Source of the DNA: Malaya genurostris
Lineage: Eukaryota > Arthropoda > Insecta > Diptera > Culicidae
Direction of reading: 5' to 3'
DNA length: 64,000 nucleotides
Assembly (NCBI RefSeq): GCF_030247185.1
Contig: NC_080572.1
Span: 186,400,866-186,464,865 of the forward strand
The notes below the pieces were generated by a model. That model ran no database searches, was not told the DNA's origin, and saw nothing but the letters and a program-made list of their open reading frames with translations. Numbering within the stretch: the stretch's first letter is position 1; every line of letters starts with the position of its first letter. Below, in pieces: positions 1 through 10,457 of the stretch. Made by a program: the position numbers and the translations under genes.

Positions 1-451
1 CATCCGCGGCGATCGATACTGAATGCAAACGTTTGCAGTCCAGTATCTTGACATTCTTAAGCAAGGGATCTTTAAAACATCCGACCCCATGTTTGAGAAT
101 GTCCTCGCATGTCAGACTTGGATCCGTGATCACTCCGTCTATCTCGACTTCGCGAGCTGGTATATAAACGCGGTAGTCCCGCGTAAAGTGATCGTTTCGA
201 GCGATCTCATTAGCATGTTTCAGACTGGTCAACGAGACCCTGAGCTTATCGGGACGAATTTTTGAAATAAATTTCAATGTTGTATATTTCGACTCCAAGT
301 CTTTAGATATTTTCAAAATATTAAGCGGTTTATTCTTCTCTTTGGTCCGAAAATAAACCACATAAAGGCCGGCCGAGAGTGAAGGCTCTTCGGGATACTG
401 TTTAACCCGGTGAGTCTTACTATTTGGGACAGATTTAAAATCTGTTTCCAT
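1..451 (-). CDS. Partial ORF1 (zinc-knuckle gag-like protein) of a divergent I-clade retrotransposon
   Basis: Reading the minus strand from an ATG at 451-449, the frame stays open for 150 codons to the window edge, so the gene continues outside. The product would be the RNA-binding ORF1 protein of a non-LTR element. The evidence is colinear similarity to ORF1 of the two I-clade copies in this window: both have an RVYIP block, then EVEIDGV, then a stretch ending in LK.GVG.FK and VKIL.CK. Identity is partial, so this is a related but different family. The zinc knuckles would lie beyond the edge. No stop or frameshift is seen in the visible part. Clade assignment is inference from the internal comparison. 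Confidence 0.75.
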   Translation of the reverse strand, partial: METDFKSVPNSKTHRVKQYPEEPSLSAGLYVVYFRTKEKNKPLNILKISKDLESKYTTLKFISKIRPDKLRVSLTSLKHANEIARNDHFTRDYRVYIPAREVEIDGVITDPSLTCEDILKHGVGCFKDPLLKNVKILDCKRLHSVSIAAD

Positions 452-880
452 TTTATCTTCGGGGGGCAGGGGAGAATTTAATGGACTTGCCATAGCGCGG
501 TTGAGGTTCCGCGCAAATTATAGGGGGAGTCAAAATATAAGACGATAAAGGGACACGAAGGGAAAAAATATTATACTTAGCTAATGATCCGTAGCAACTC
601 GGCCGCTGAGGCCAAGCGTTAGTTACAACGACCTCCGAGAATAAATATGCACACAGCACCGGTTCACGGCACCACACTAAACGTCGGTTCACTGTTCTTA
701 TTGTTTTAACACAATAGCACCCGGCACTGTCTAACGGTATTTATTGTTTATACTGTATTGATCTACTGCACAAGCTCACGAACAAAAGATCTGATATTAA
801 ATGACCTTGAAACGGATTAGAATGGATTAACGCACAGCTGCTCTAATGCAAACTACCATCCGATCGATACGACGGTCACG
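452..880 (-). other. Probable 5' UTR of the partial I-clade element, boundary unknown
   Basis: This stretch lies upstream of the minus-strand ORF1 start. It has no convincing ORF and contains a GC-rich patch near 455-510. I could not find the element's 5' end or a TSD; the mariner remnant begins near 883. Confidence 0.3.
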
Positions 881-882
881 AA

Positions 883-1065
883 AGGAATGATTGCTCACTG
901 TTGAACAAAAACAAGAACGTGTTGAAAATTCTGAACAGTGTTTGGCCATGTTTAACAAACCGGATTTTTTGCGTCGATATGTGACAATAGATGAAACATG
1001 GATTCATCACTTCACACCGGAATCAAAACGATCGTCATCTGAGTGGACTGAAACTGGACTGAAAC
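883..1065 (+). pseudogene. Mariner (DD34D-type) transposase remnant
   Basis: About 60 codons encode a central piece of a mariner transposase: LTVEQKQERVENSEQC, then VTIDETWIHHFTPESK and a SSSEW segment. The D of the IDETW block is the first catalytic aspartate of the mariner DDE/D domain. The N-terminal DNA-binding part and the other two catalytic residues are absent; after about 1062 the reading frame leaves the family. No TIRs were found. It is a dead fragment next to a family R block. Membership of the family is secure from the motif; the exact subfamily is not. Confidence 0.75.
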
Positions 1066-1628
1066 GTTTTTGTAAAAGTCTTCTCTGATATCTTCGAGAT
1101 ATCAGTGTGGTTTCCATTAAGGATTTCTTGACCACTATTGTCACTATTTCCGGAACCGGAAACAAGGGATTGGTATAGCCGGAATCCGTTCGTTTGGTCA
1201 TCGACTAGCAATACCTCCAATTTCGAATAGTTTTGGCCCTGTTCCTAGGATTTTTTACGTCACTTTATGTGATGCTTTGAAATTTTTGACACTCTGTAAT
1301 TAAGAAACCAGAAAAATTGCACAACAATTATGCGAATATAAGACCTTTAATTTAAATATAAGTTAGTGAAAATCGGTTTCACCATCGCTAAGAAATCGAA
1401 GGAATTTTGGAGTTTTTCTCTACTACTTCTGGAAAGCAGGGATTGGTAATACCGAAATAAGTTTATATAGCCACTAACTAAGAAGATCTACAAACTTATT
1501 AGAAGAATATATCAATCATTTTTTTTGAGTTTGAAACTTTTTTCAACGTTCCAATTATAGCCCAGTAGTTTCGGAACCAGAAGTAGGATCCGGAAAAAAC
1601 CGGAATTTTTCAAGAATTTTCAATTTTT
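1066..1628 (-). repeat. Degenerate family R sequence, minus orientation
   Basis: Scattered pieces of the high-copy family R can be read on the minus strand (ccggaaccgg, gccgaaat-like blocks near 1150-1190, 1430-1460 and 1560-1600). No gene is seen. Confidence 0.45.
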
Positions 1629-2412
1629 GCCTTTCTTATATAGAAAGGTTATGCAATCACTGTGAAAACCGACTTTTGAACCGAGCGCCGAGTGGTGTGT
1701 GGGTGCGCGTGTGTGTGTGTATAAAACGTTCTTTTTGCTCTAGCTTTCCTCGGAGATGGCTGAACCGAATTGGACAAACTTAGATTCAAATGAAAGGACT
1801 TGTGGTCCCACAAAAAATGCTTGAATACTTTTTGGATTCGACTTCCGGTTCCGGAATTATGTGGTAAAATGTGCAAAAAATTATGAAAACAAGTGCACCA
1901 ACTTTTTTCGTAGATGGCTGAACCGAATTGGACAAACTTAGATTCAAATGAAAGAACATGTGGTCCCATACAAAACTCTTGAATATTATTCCGATCCGAC
2001 CTCCGGTTCCGGAGTTATGGGGTAAAATGTGCAAAAAAATGAAAATATGTGTTCTAACTTTTCTCATAGATGGCACGACCGATTTTCACAAACTTAGGTT
2101 CAAATGAAAGGTCCTGTGGTCCCATACGTAGTTCCTGGATCCGACTTCCGGATCCGGAAATATAGGATAAAGTTTGTTTAAAATTCTATACCATCACTGA
2201 AAAGGGCGAAAAACAGTAAAAACATTTCTAAATCGACCTCAAATTTTCTCCAATTGATAGTATTTATCAATAGACGGTCAAACAAACCGATTTCGGTTAT
2301 TCTTTCAAGAATCGAAGAAAATTATTTTTAAGAATACCACAGTATTATATATGAGAGTATGATTGATATGAGAAAGGCATCATTACACCACTAGGTGAAT
2401 TAAAAAAGGTTT
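1629..2412 (+). repeat. Family R copy with internal tandem units
   Basis: It begins with gcctttcttatatagaaagg and ends with the inverted counterpart gatatgagaaaggc (2365-2378), followed by the family's fixed right tail catcattacaccactaggtg. Inside are at least three tandem units of about 150-170 bp, each with gatggctgaaccga, a ttagattcaaatgaaag block and a gacttccggttccgg block (about 1750, 1910 and 2070). A (gt)n run lies near 1697-1722. Sequence of this kind is recalled as very abundant in Aedes genomes. No coding capacity is evident. Confidence 0.75.
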
Positions 2413-3426
2413 TTTGCACTCATTTTGCTCGGAGATGGCAGAACCGATGTTCATGAACTTAGATTCAAATGGTCTTATAACCCCATACAAAGTTCCAGAA
2501 TTTTACTCGAATACGACTTCCAGTTCCGGAATTACTGGGTGATATGAGCAAAAAAAAATGAAAATAGGTGCCCTAATTTTTATCAGAAACGGCTGAACCG
2601 ATTCTCACAAGCTTAGATTCGAATGAAAGGAATGATTGTCCAAAACAAAGTTTTAGAATTTTTTTTGGATCCGACTTCCGGTGCCGGAGTTACAGGATGA
2701 TTAGTGAAAAATCCTATTTAAAATCTTTTCTTCACTTTTCTCAGACATTGCGTGATCGATTTTAACAATCTTAGGTTTAAATGAAAGGTCTCGTAGTTTC
2801 AAACAAAACACACAAATTTCGTCAGGATCTGACTACCGGTTCCGGAATTATAGGGTAAAATGTGTCAAAAATTTGATGCAGTCACTTGAAGCGGCGAAAT
2901 AAAAAAACGTGAATCTATTTATAATCTAGCCTCGAAACTACTTCAATCGGTAGCTATTATCAATAGACAACCAAACAAATCGATTTCGGCTATCTTGGTT
3001 CCAGTTTTCCGAATCCGGAAGCACCGGAAATAGTGGGGATCCGACTTCCGGTTCCGGAATTACAGGATGAAGATTGTGAAAATATGTATACTGTTTCTAA
3101 AAGCGGTGAAGTAAGAAACGTAAAATAGTTTCTAAACATACCTCAAAACTATTCCAGTCAGTAGTCGTTGTCAGTTGATGGCCAAACAAATTAATTTCGG
3201 CCTTCCTGGTTCCCGGTTTTCGATAACCGACCGAAGATTGTAGCCATAGACTCAAACATGGATTCCAGTTCCTGTTCTCGAACCGACTTCGATTATACCG
3301 GTTCCCGGATTCCGGTTTCGGAGTTACCTGCAATAGTGGGACTCTCTTTCTGGTCAATCGATTTCAGCCATCTAAGACTCATTTCGAAACTACTTGCCAT
3401 AGATTATCATTGAACTGCGTGGTGTC
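2413..3426 (+). repeat. Further family R units
   Basis: More tandem or degenerate family R units follow directly, with gatggcagaaccgat (about 2434), cttccggtgccgg (about 2685), ctaccggttccgg (about 2830) and repeated cttccggttccgg blocks up to about 3330. No gene is seen. Confidence 0.65.
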
Positions 3427-3661
3427 CGAGCACAGCTGAACATGCTTGGTTCATCTGTTCAATCAGGCTGTTTCTTTGAATGTTTCACATGCAGGGTAGT
3501 TTAATTGGGAAAACGATTTTCTCGGATAGGAGCTAACTACGGGCTCGAATCCCGTCTCTGTGGTAGCTTTTTCGCGGTTTGCATTTCATAGTGATATTCG
3601 CATATCAATTCTCCATTTTGTTTTCATCGTTTGATATTGATCAAATGTGAAGCTGTGCTCG
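3427..3661 (+). repeat. Small inverted-repeat element containing a tRNA-like unit
   Basis: An 11-bp perfect inverted repeat, CGAGCACAGCT at 3427-3437 and AGCTGTGCTCG at 3651-3661, brackets 235 bp that contain the tRNA-like cloverleaf at 3490-3572. No clear TSD was identified. It may be a tRNA-derived SINE or a MITE that captured a tRNA-like sequence; which one is undecided. Confidence 0.4.
3490..3572 (+). ncRNA. tRNA-like pol III unit (SINE head or diverged tRNA)
   Basis: Box A TAGTTTAATTGG (3497-3508) matches the TRGYNNARNNGG consensus fully. The box B region GCTCGAATCC has C where T54 is usual. A cloverleaf can be drawn: a D stem of four Watson-Crick pairs (GTTT/AAAC), a T stem of five pairs (ACGGG/CCCGT), an acceptor stem that pairs throughout if G-U is allowed, and an anticodon loop CTCGGAT that would present CGG. 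The anticodon stem is weak, with two G-U pairs and one mismatch. A TTTTT terminator lies at 3568-3572. The weak anticodon stem and unusual T54 argue for a tRNA-derived repeat rather than a working tRNA. Confidence 0.45.
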
Positions 3662-4623
3662 TTTAAAATGTTCTACAGAGTCCAAAATTGAGTACCGATA
3701 ATGATAATGCCGAGCATTTCTGGTTCCGGAGTGACGTAACCGACATATCGCATCTTTTTTCTATACGCTCTATTTTATCGGAAATGGATGAACTGAATTT
3801 AACATTCCTAAACTCGTTTGAAACCTACTATTGGGTTGATGATCAAGATCAAATGACTGACAATTTCAATTCCAGAGATATAATGTTATATATGACGTAT
3901 ACGACATACAGCATCTTTTTTCTCTACGCTCTATTTCATCGGAGATGGCTGAACCAGTTTCGAGGATACTAGGTTCACTGGAATTCCGAGTAAATGTAAA
4001 CAGCAAACAAAGATCAAAATAATAACCAATTTTACCATCATATCTTGTCTTGATGTTTCTGTGCTGTCATGGCGATATTTGATGTTATCTTTATATTTCA
4101 TCTAAGCAATCAAGATATTGTACAATATCTGTTTAGCACCGGAATCAAGTTATTATATCTTGTTTCGTTATTGATGAGTTACTCCAATTTCATTAAGTTC
4201 AATTGATCCAGTAGTTCTATCTTCAAATAATATACTATTGAATAAACTACACCAGAATCAGATAAGAGGAATACTTATAATACTGTTCTATTCTGAATGC
4301 TAGAATATTATATCATTGAAAAATTCATCTTCTAACAATTTTACGTTCTTGGTTTGATATTACAATGATAGAATTTTATATGTTGTTGCTATTTTATCAT
4401 GAACACTTTGTTATGATTATTGATATATTAACTATTATTTCAAACTCAATAATGTTAACTTCTACCATTGAGATGTTTGGTTTTAATAATAAAATTTGCT
4501 ATTAGTTTGCCAATCACTTCTACCCGGGATGCTACTGTTGATTCGTTGATAAAGATCGGAAATCAATTGGCTGACACTTCTTGTTCCGGAGATATAATCG
4601 TCGAAGTGACGTAACCAATAAAC
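3662..4623 (+). repeat. Family R-related, AT-rich sequence
   Basis: It contains family R blocks (ttccggagtgacgtaaccgac near 3724 and tttcatcggagatggctgaacc near 3940), then about 600 bp of AT-rich sequence with no recognised feature. Another ttccggagatataatcg...gaagtgacgtaacc block lies at about 4584-4616, just before the ORF1-only element. No gene is seen. Confidence 0.5.
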
Positions 4624-4631
4624 CGCTATCT

Positions 4632-5813
4632 CAGTTCGCTTTCACATCTCATCCAAGTCAGCCGATAAAACAAAACCGCTTACGTTCGGGACAGAAGAAA
4701 CCAAGTACAGTATTGTGTAGTGAACAATAGAACGACCTCGAAATGAGTAAACCAAACGAACAAAATTTACCGCCGACACGAAAGAATACAATTGTTATTG
4801 ACTTCAGGCAGTGCAAAATTCGACCTTCGATACGAGAACTTGAAGGTTTGCTTAAGGAGCAAATGCATCTTGACATTAAACGTGTGCATTTACTTCAATG
4901 CAATAAGACAAATAATGTTATTTACATCCAGTTTTATAAAGAGTTGGATGCAATTCAATTCGCTAAAAAAAATAATAATGTGCATTATGTGGAGCACGAG
5001 AACATTAAGTACAACATTCCAGTATATATGGAAGATAGTACTATAGAAGTGCGTGTGCGTGATCTTTCCTCAAGCGTCACCGATTCATCTATTCGCAAAC
5101 TATGTCCCAATATGGAGAGATTCTCTCTATCGAAAAAAATGGAAGAATTTTTTCCCCGGTATTCTAAATGGCGTACGTTTATTACGCATACACTTGAAGA
5201 AGGCTATACCTTCTTATGTGATTTTCGGTCAAGATACAAGAATTCCGTGCAAATCACTTGTTACCTATGACAATCAGATGGCACCATGTCAATGTTACCA
5301 AAAAGCTGTTCACTACGGTAAGCCATGTGATAAACTGGACAAGGAGACAACCACACCAAAGGACAACGGTGCTTCCTTCACATCAACCCCAAGCAACCCC
5401 AGTACACCTGTGACAGTCACCAACTATCCACGTAACCCCTATAGAACAACGAAACTATCCAACGTAACCCCTATAGAACAAAGTACACAAGCTGCAGTTA
5501 ACAACTTACTATCCAACCAACCAGTAATTGCAACCAATGTACAACAAGGTGCATCTACAGCAACTAGCAACGAAAAGAAGATGGAAATCGGCAACAATAC
5601 CATCGATGCGGCAATGGATGACGAGACGAACCACGAACAAAGTGCCCCTCAATCCTCGCAGGAGGGAAATGGAAGCTCCTCTCCCCCTAGAAAAAGGGTG
5701 ACAACGAGATTCAACTCAAAAAAAAATTATTCAAAAAATCGGCTCAATCGGCCACGTAAAGCTTGTACGCAAATAAGCCTGAATAAAAATATCTTTTAAA
5801 TAATAAAAAAAAA
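4632..5813 (+). mobile_element. ORF1-only non-LTR retroelement with TSD and poly(A)
   Basis: The unit is bounded by an 8-bp direct repeat, CGCTATCT, at 4624-4631 and 5814-5821. It starts at an initiator-like TCAGTT (its T shared with the TSD), holds one gag-like reading frame, and ends right after that frame in a short 3' tail and an A-run (5805-5813). No endonuclease or reverse transcriptase sequence lies between gag and poly(A). It sits in family R-like DNA. It resembles in layout a half-LINE (HAL1-type) or an internally deleted LINE mobilised in trans. The ends are seen in the sequence; the mechanism is inference. Confidence 0.7.
4743..5799 (+). pseudogene. Gag-like (ORF1) protein of a non-LTR retrotransposon, frameshifted
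   Basis: The start is the ATG at 4743 (MSKPNEQNLPPTRKNT). The N-terminal half resembles ORF1 nucleic-acid-binding domains of mosquito non-LTR elements. Near 5095-5140 two small indels move the sense frame: a YGEILSIEK-like segment is read in a third frame, then WKNFFPGILNGVR and onward in the frame that runs to 5799. Past the shift come SLVTYDNQM and a Cys/His cluster (CQCYQKAVHYGKPC) like the single zinc knuckle of such proteins, then a Thr/Ser/Asn-rich tail and a basic end (SPPRKRV, RLNRPRK). Each half alone is open (175 and 248 codons). As it stands it could not give the full protein. It is probably RNA-binding by family; the clade is uncertain. Confidence 0.65.
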
Positions 5814-5821
5814 CGCTATCT

Positions 5822-6345
5822 GTGTAATATTCCCTCGGAACTTGTTCGGAATTTTGACAAACTGAGACTCGTTCAAAAGGTACTATGAGTTCATTGATTA
5901 AGTTTGGTAGAGTCATGGTGATCAATTCCGGTTCGGAAGATGGCATCACATAAATGACATAACCGACATGATTTCACGAAAATTTCAGACGTTACTGTAA
6001 AGTTATTTGTTAAGTTTTCAAGGTTAAGAGTGGATTTAGTCTGTTCCGGAGAAACGATTGTATAAGTGACGTAACCGACAAATCGCATTTTTTTTTATCT
6101 GTATGATTTTTTTTAAGGGTTATTCTATGTTTGTGCTTAGGGCACATAACCGTATTTACTTTTCTTTACGTTTCTTCTTGGAATCAACTCAGACTTTGTT
6201 AGTGCACAGCAGTTTATATTGTGTTGTACTGTTCCGTGAATGCTACCGAATATGCGCCGTAAATGGTGAAGCATGCTTCTGTGCACTGTCCGAATCAATT
6301 CTAATGAATTTATGTCAAAGATGAGCGTAAATTTGTTTATTGAAT
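5822..6345 (+). repeat. Family R-related sequence downstream of the ORF1-only element
   Basis: This continues the sequence interrupted at 4631. It contains ggttcggaag...atgacataaccgac (about 5930-5968) and gttccggagaaacgattgtataagtgacgtaaccgac (about 6043-6079). No gene is recognised. Confidence 0.5.
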
Positions 6346-6360
6346 GACATCTAAAAAGAG

Positions 6361-6727
6361 GAGCGGGTCATTTCACCGAATGCCATTTCGCCGTAAGTCG
6401 TTTCGCCGAAAGGGTCATTTCGCCGAAAAGGTATTTTCGAATACATCATATTATTATTTTTTTGTGATATTACGCCTCCTGTAAAACTGATGTGGTGCTG
6501 CCACATAACCGAAGCCAAGATAGCTCGGCGGCATAAAGTCGCCGAGACGACGTCGGCTAAAGTGGCCGTCGGAAGCGGCGGCCTCTTGCATACAAACCTG
6601 TAACCGCCTCGTTTGCCCGATCCACTCAAAGCTAGGTTTCTTTCCTTTAGTTAGGTCCGACCGAGCGGTAGCGAAGTCGGACAGCACACGAATCAAATCG
6701 ATGTGGCGAAGCCGCATTAGATATTTT
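6361..6727 (+). repeat. Repeat with short cgccgaaa motifs, copy 1
   Basis: It starts with gagcgggtcatttcaccgaa, carries several tandem catttcgccgaaagggt-type motifs of about 20 bp (6361-6432), then a body with gcatacaaacctgtaaccgcc and taggtccgaccgagcggtagc. The same body and motifs occur in reverse at 29844-30145. It is a dispersed non-coding repeat; open frames here are by-products of the regular motif. Confidence 0.65.
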
Positions 6728-6977
6728 ATCATTTAGTAAACCGAAAATACCACATACATTTGCTTAGTAGATACACCTACGCAATTGCGTTGATGGTTAG
6801 TGGCTAATAGTCAACAAGTTTCTTTGGGAACTCTGTTCTTAGGTTCATGAATCAATCTTTATTCAAGAAGTACAATTGTAGTTCAACAAAATGGGCGTTA
6901 ACGTATTATCATTCATTTGTGTTTATTTTAAATCAATTCCAATTATAATATTAAGACAATTGCAGTAATCGGCGAAA

Positions 6978-7241
6978 GTGAGCCGCTTCGAGAGAGCTCG
7001 TGGTTCGTTCAAATATGAAATATGCGAGTTTGCAGAAAATACGCACACGAAGTCTGAAGCACACGTTCATTCGCGATGTTGCTACAAGATCGAGTGTTGT
7101 GAGTTTCGTAGAACCAGCTCGCGAGTCGACTCGTGTGCTGGTTCGTGTGCTGACTAGAGTGCCCGTTCTTGTCTGGTCTCTTGTCACAAGTGGGGCTACA
7201 CAAATCATTATTATTGTCAATCAAAATGATTAGCGGCTCAC
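6978..7241. repeat. Possible short inverted-repeat element
   Basis: GTGAGCCGCT (6978-6987) is matched by AGCGGCTCAC (7232-7241), bounding 264 bp with three long overlapping frames on both strands. No TSD was found, so it could be chance or an old MITE. Confidence 0.3.
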
Positions 7242-8974
7242 ACATGAGGCGATATTATTGGTAATACTCGATATTTTGACAATTCTATTGAGAGTGAATA
7301 ATAGTGTGCGGCTCTCTTTTCTTGCAGGCACCTATTAAAAAATTTCGGTTCCAGAACAACAAAGTAATGACTATTAAAAAAAATACAAACTGTAAAAACG
7401 TATCGAATTTTTTAGCTGGGTTCAAAACGAAAACCGGAACTATGTTCAGCAAAATTTTGGTGCAGAACAACAATGCCCTATCCAAAGTGCTGGTTTATCA
7501 ACTCGAAAAATTTAAACTGACATCAAATTAAATTTTCATAATGTTGCTAAAATTGAAGTACAATTTCGGCTTGTAGTTAATTTAACGTTTGACTTCGTGT
7601 GGGTCGGACAATAGTCGCATCCAAAGTATAGATAACCGAACTTTAAATTGAGTCGTCATTTCATATTATTTATGCTCTCACTGGTCCGACCTACTAACCA
7701 TGCACATGCATTGCAGGACGTATCTAGTTAAGCATCACATTTCAATTAAAATTTGTTTATATCAGAGTAAAATCTCTGAATTATTCAAATTGCAGGGTTC
7801 GACTGCACATGAAATCCAAACCTGTTAGTGAGTGTTTATCATTCAAAACGTCGACGCTTCGGTGTCACTCGATACTCTCTTCCGAATGGTTGGAAGCCAA
7901 AGTTTGTCTAGCCATTGCGCAATTGACGCAAAGCAACTGGCAGAATATAAATTATTTGATTTAAAGGTAAATTTTATGACTATTTTTCTTTCGGAGGCGG
8001 GACCCGGGACGTTTCCAACAGAGCAGAAATAATATTCTAATTAAAGTGGCCAACCGAGCAAATGCTGCCGTTTGTGCCAATTGGGCGAGAAGCAGAAATT
8101 TCACCACCGGATCCAAATATTCGGCAGTGCCTACGGTGACCAACCGTCCGTTCCTAACTAAGCACAGGAAATTGGCAGTGCGTTTGTGAATGCGCCACAT
8201 TTTTGCACTCGGCCAGCGGTACCGAAAAGGGAAACTGGTGCAGCGACACACTTTGCGCAATTAGTAAAATTGCAATTTCGTCGAAGGGAAATTGGTTTGA
8301 TGAATTACCTAGCACCCCATTTTGTCCGACTAATATGGCGATGGCGGCCAATCCGTCCAGGGGCTAGGCAGACCAGAGCCAGAGAAGGTAGTAATCGGAA
8401 TTATAGTCGCGTGGCGTGATTTATGAACTGCCAGCTGGTTACATGTCTAATGTCGGCTGCGAACTGGGATTGAAATGAGAAATGTGATTGAATTTTTAAT
8501 TTACATGGGAAAGCGCACACAACGGCGTTGTAATTAAAAACCAACGTTCGCTGACCACTGGATGGGCTTCATTCTATGAACTGGAGTGGAATGAAACTTT
8601 TTTTAATTTTGAAGCCTTTTTCAGTGAATGGTTGGCCATTATTTCGTACGTACAGTAGACTAAGGGTTTGGAGTTGGACGAGGACTAAATTAAACGGTTA
8701 GTCTAGTTTCCGTTACATACAAAAATGTGTGTATTATGAAGAGTAACACTTCATTTGCGGAAAAACACTATGAGCTCCATATGATCTGCATTAGACATGA
8801 CTTTTTATTGGCATTAATTACAGTCGTTCCTGGAAATCCCAATCATACGAAATGAATCGTAGTTGAATAGACATATAATATATAATATATGCCAGGGCAG
8901 TGGAGGAAACTTATGATGCGACATGCTAATACTGAAGTTTTTTTATCAACCTCATGAAAACGATAGAGCTGGTT
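7242..8974. other. Unassigned, possibly single-copy DNA
   Basis: I recognise no repeat or gene. There is a pyrimidine-rich tract ending in cag at about 7315-7327 that could be a splice acceptor ahead of a 68-codon open stretch, but nothing supports an exon. The part from 8040 to 8420 is richer in GC. An AT run (atataatatataatatat) lies at about 8874-8891. Confidence 0.3.
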
Positions 8975-9952
8975 ACCTTTTGCCTTTCTCTATAGAAAGG
9001 TATTAGAATTGCTGGAAAAACCGACTTTCGAACGGAGTCTCGGATACCCATAGTGTTATATAAGCTACTATCGGGCCATTGATCAAGTTCGAAGACCAAA
9101 TGGCAGTGACTTTTGGTTCCAGAGATATAATGGTATAAGTGACGTAACCGACAAAACACGTTGATTTTTACCGCTCTTATATATAAGGGTGCCAAAATTT
9201 TGGGATCACCTATATTTTCGTAAAGCTCTAGTACTCAAAAGTTTAGGCACCTCGAAAAAAGCCCTCATGCAAAATTTGAGCTAAATCGGACATGCGTATG
9301 GGGTGCTGCTCGGCGGTAAAATTTTTAAAATTTTCAATCTTGAAAAAGCACCATAGGGGGGAGTACATGAAATTTTCAAAATCGAAAACTTTTTTGATGT
9401 CATAAGTCTCAAAACTGCATGAAACGTCGAGATTTAGTGTCATCCCAAAAAAAATTTTTTTTTTGAAAAATCAACTTCCTGGGACTTTTGAATTTTGAAT
9501 TTTGGAATTTTAATATTTTCTCTAAGTCACAAAAAGTCGATTTTTTGAAAAAAATTTTTTTTCGAGATGACACTAAATCTCGACGTTTCATGCAGTTCTA
9601 AGCCTTTTAACATCAATTTTTTTTTCGATTTCGGAAATTTAATGTACCCACCCCCTATGGTGATTTTTCAAGATCTATGAAAATTCCACTAATTGGACTA
9701 AGAAGGGTTTTATAAATATATAAATAGGCAGCGTAAATGCAAAGCGCTTGATTGTAAAAACGATACCGAGTATGTGACATAAACACTGAAGCATGCTTTT
9801 GTGAACCACTCGAATCAATCTGAATTAATTGGTGTCAAGAATGAGCCAAAATAAGTGTCAGGAGTTTTTTCATAAAATGATAAAAAATTCATGAGACTGC
9901 TTTGAAGAAAGAGAAAGGCATTATCACACCACTAGGTGGATTAAGCAGGGAT
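8975..9952 (+). repeat. Family R copy with a large hairpin inside
   Basis: It starts gcctttctctatagaaagg and ends agagaaaggcattatcacaccactaggtgg (about 9903-9935). The left part has the agtgacgtaaccgac block (about 9138) and the middle carries the long inverted repeat listed separately. Confidence 0.65.
9330..9684. repeat. Long inverted repeat (hairpin)
   Basis: The left arm (about 9330-9476) and right arm (about 9535-9684) are imperfect reverse complements. Matching blocks are tcttgaaaaa(g/t)caccatag, the actgcatgaaacgtcgagat block and ttagtgtcatc. The loop is about 58 bp and AT-rich. No coding capacity. Confidence 0.75.
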
Positions 9953-10457
9953 TTTTAAATTCATATTTCTTTTCAAAGAAAACCAATCCGCTGGCGTGAG
10001 AAGTATAAGGTGCACCTTTCGAATCAGGTCATTTTGATTTTTATTCATCATTGACAATTATCTACCGAGTGGCTTCATCAAAACTCCAGAAACTCTTGAA
10101 TATGATCCACCAGGAACAGGAAAGCAGGAAGCAAAGCGTGTAATGGGCCTAGTTTTTGGAGATGTTTGCTTGATGCAACGAAGAATGGAAACGATGTTAT
10201 AAATAAGGTAAGGCTTTATTAAATATTGAATATCCATATCAGTTGTGTTAACTCAGCGTGTATATTACCGGAAATATCGTGGCCATACTACACCCAAAAT
10301 CGTCACGATACATCGTTAAGTTTGAAATTTTTAAGAGCACTGGTCCGCACCAAATCGCCAACAAGCTCCAATCCAATAAATAATAATAAATTTCGAAATA
10401 TATTAATTTACTCCAATACACAAGTAAAATGACTTTTTGCAAAGAATAATGAACTTT
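9953..10457. other. Unassigned sequence
   Basis: No repeat family or gene is recognised. Short frames (up to 68 codons) have no recognisable similarity. Confidence 0.3.

Noticed and set aside
1649..2076. Two minus-strand proteins of 96 and 106 codons
   Set aside because: They lie within the tandem units of family R and their repeated peptides (FHLNLSLSNSVQPS) follow from the DNA repeat.
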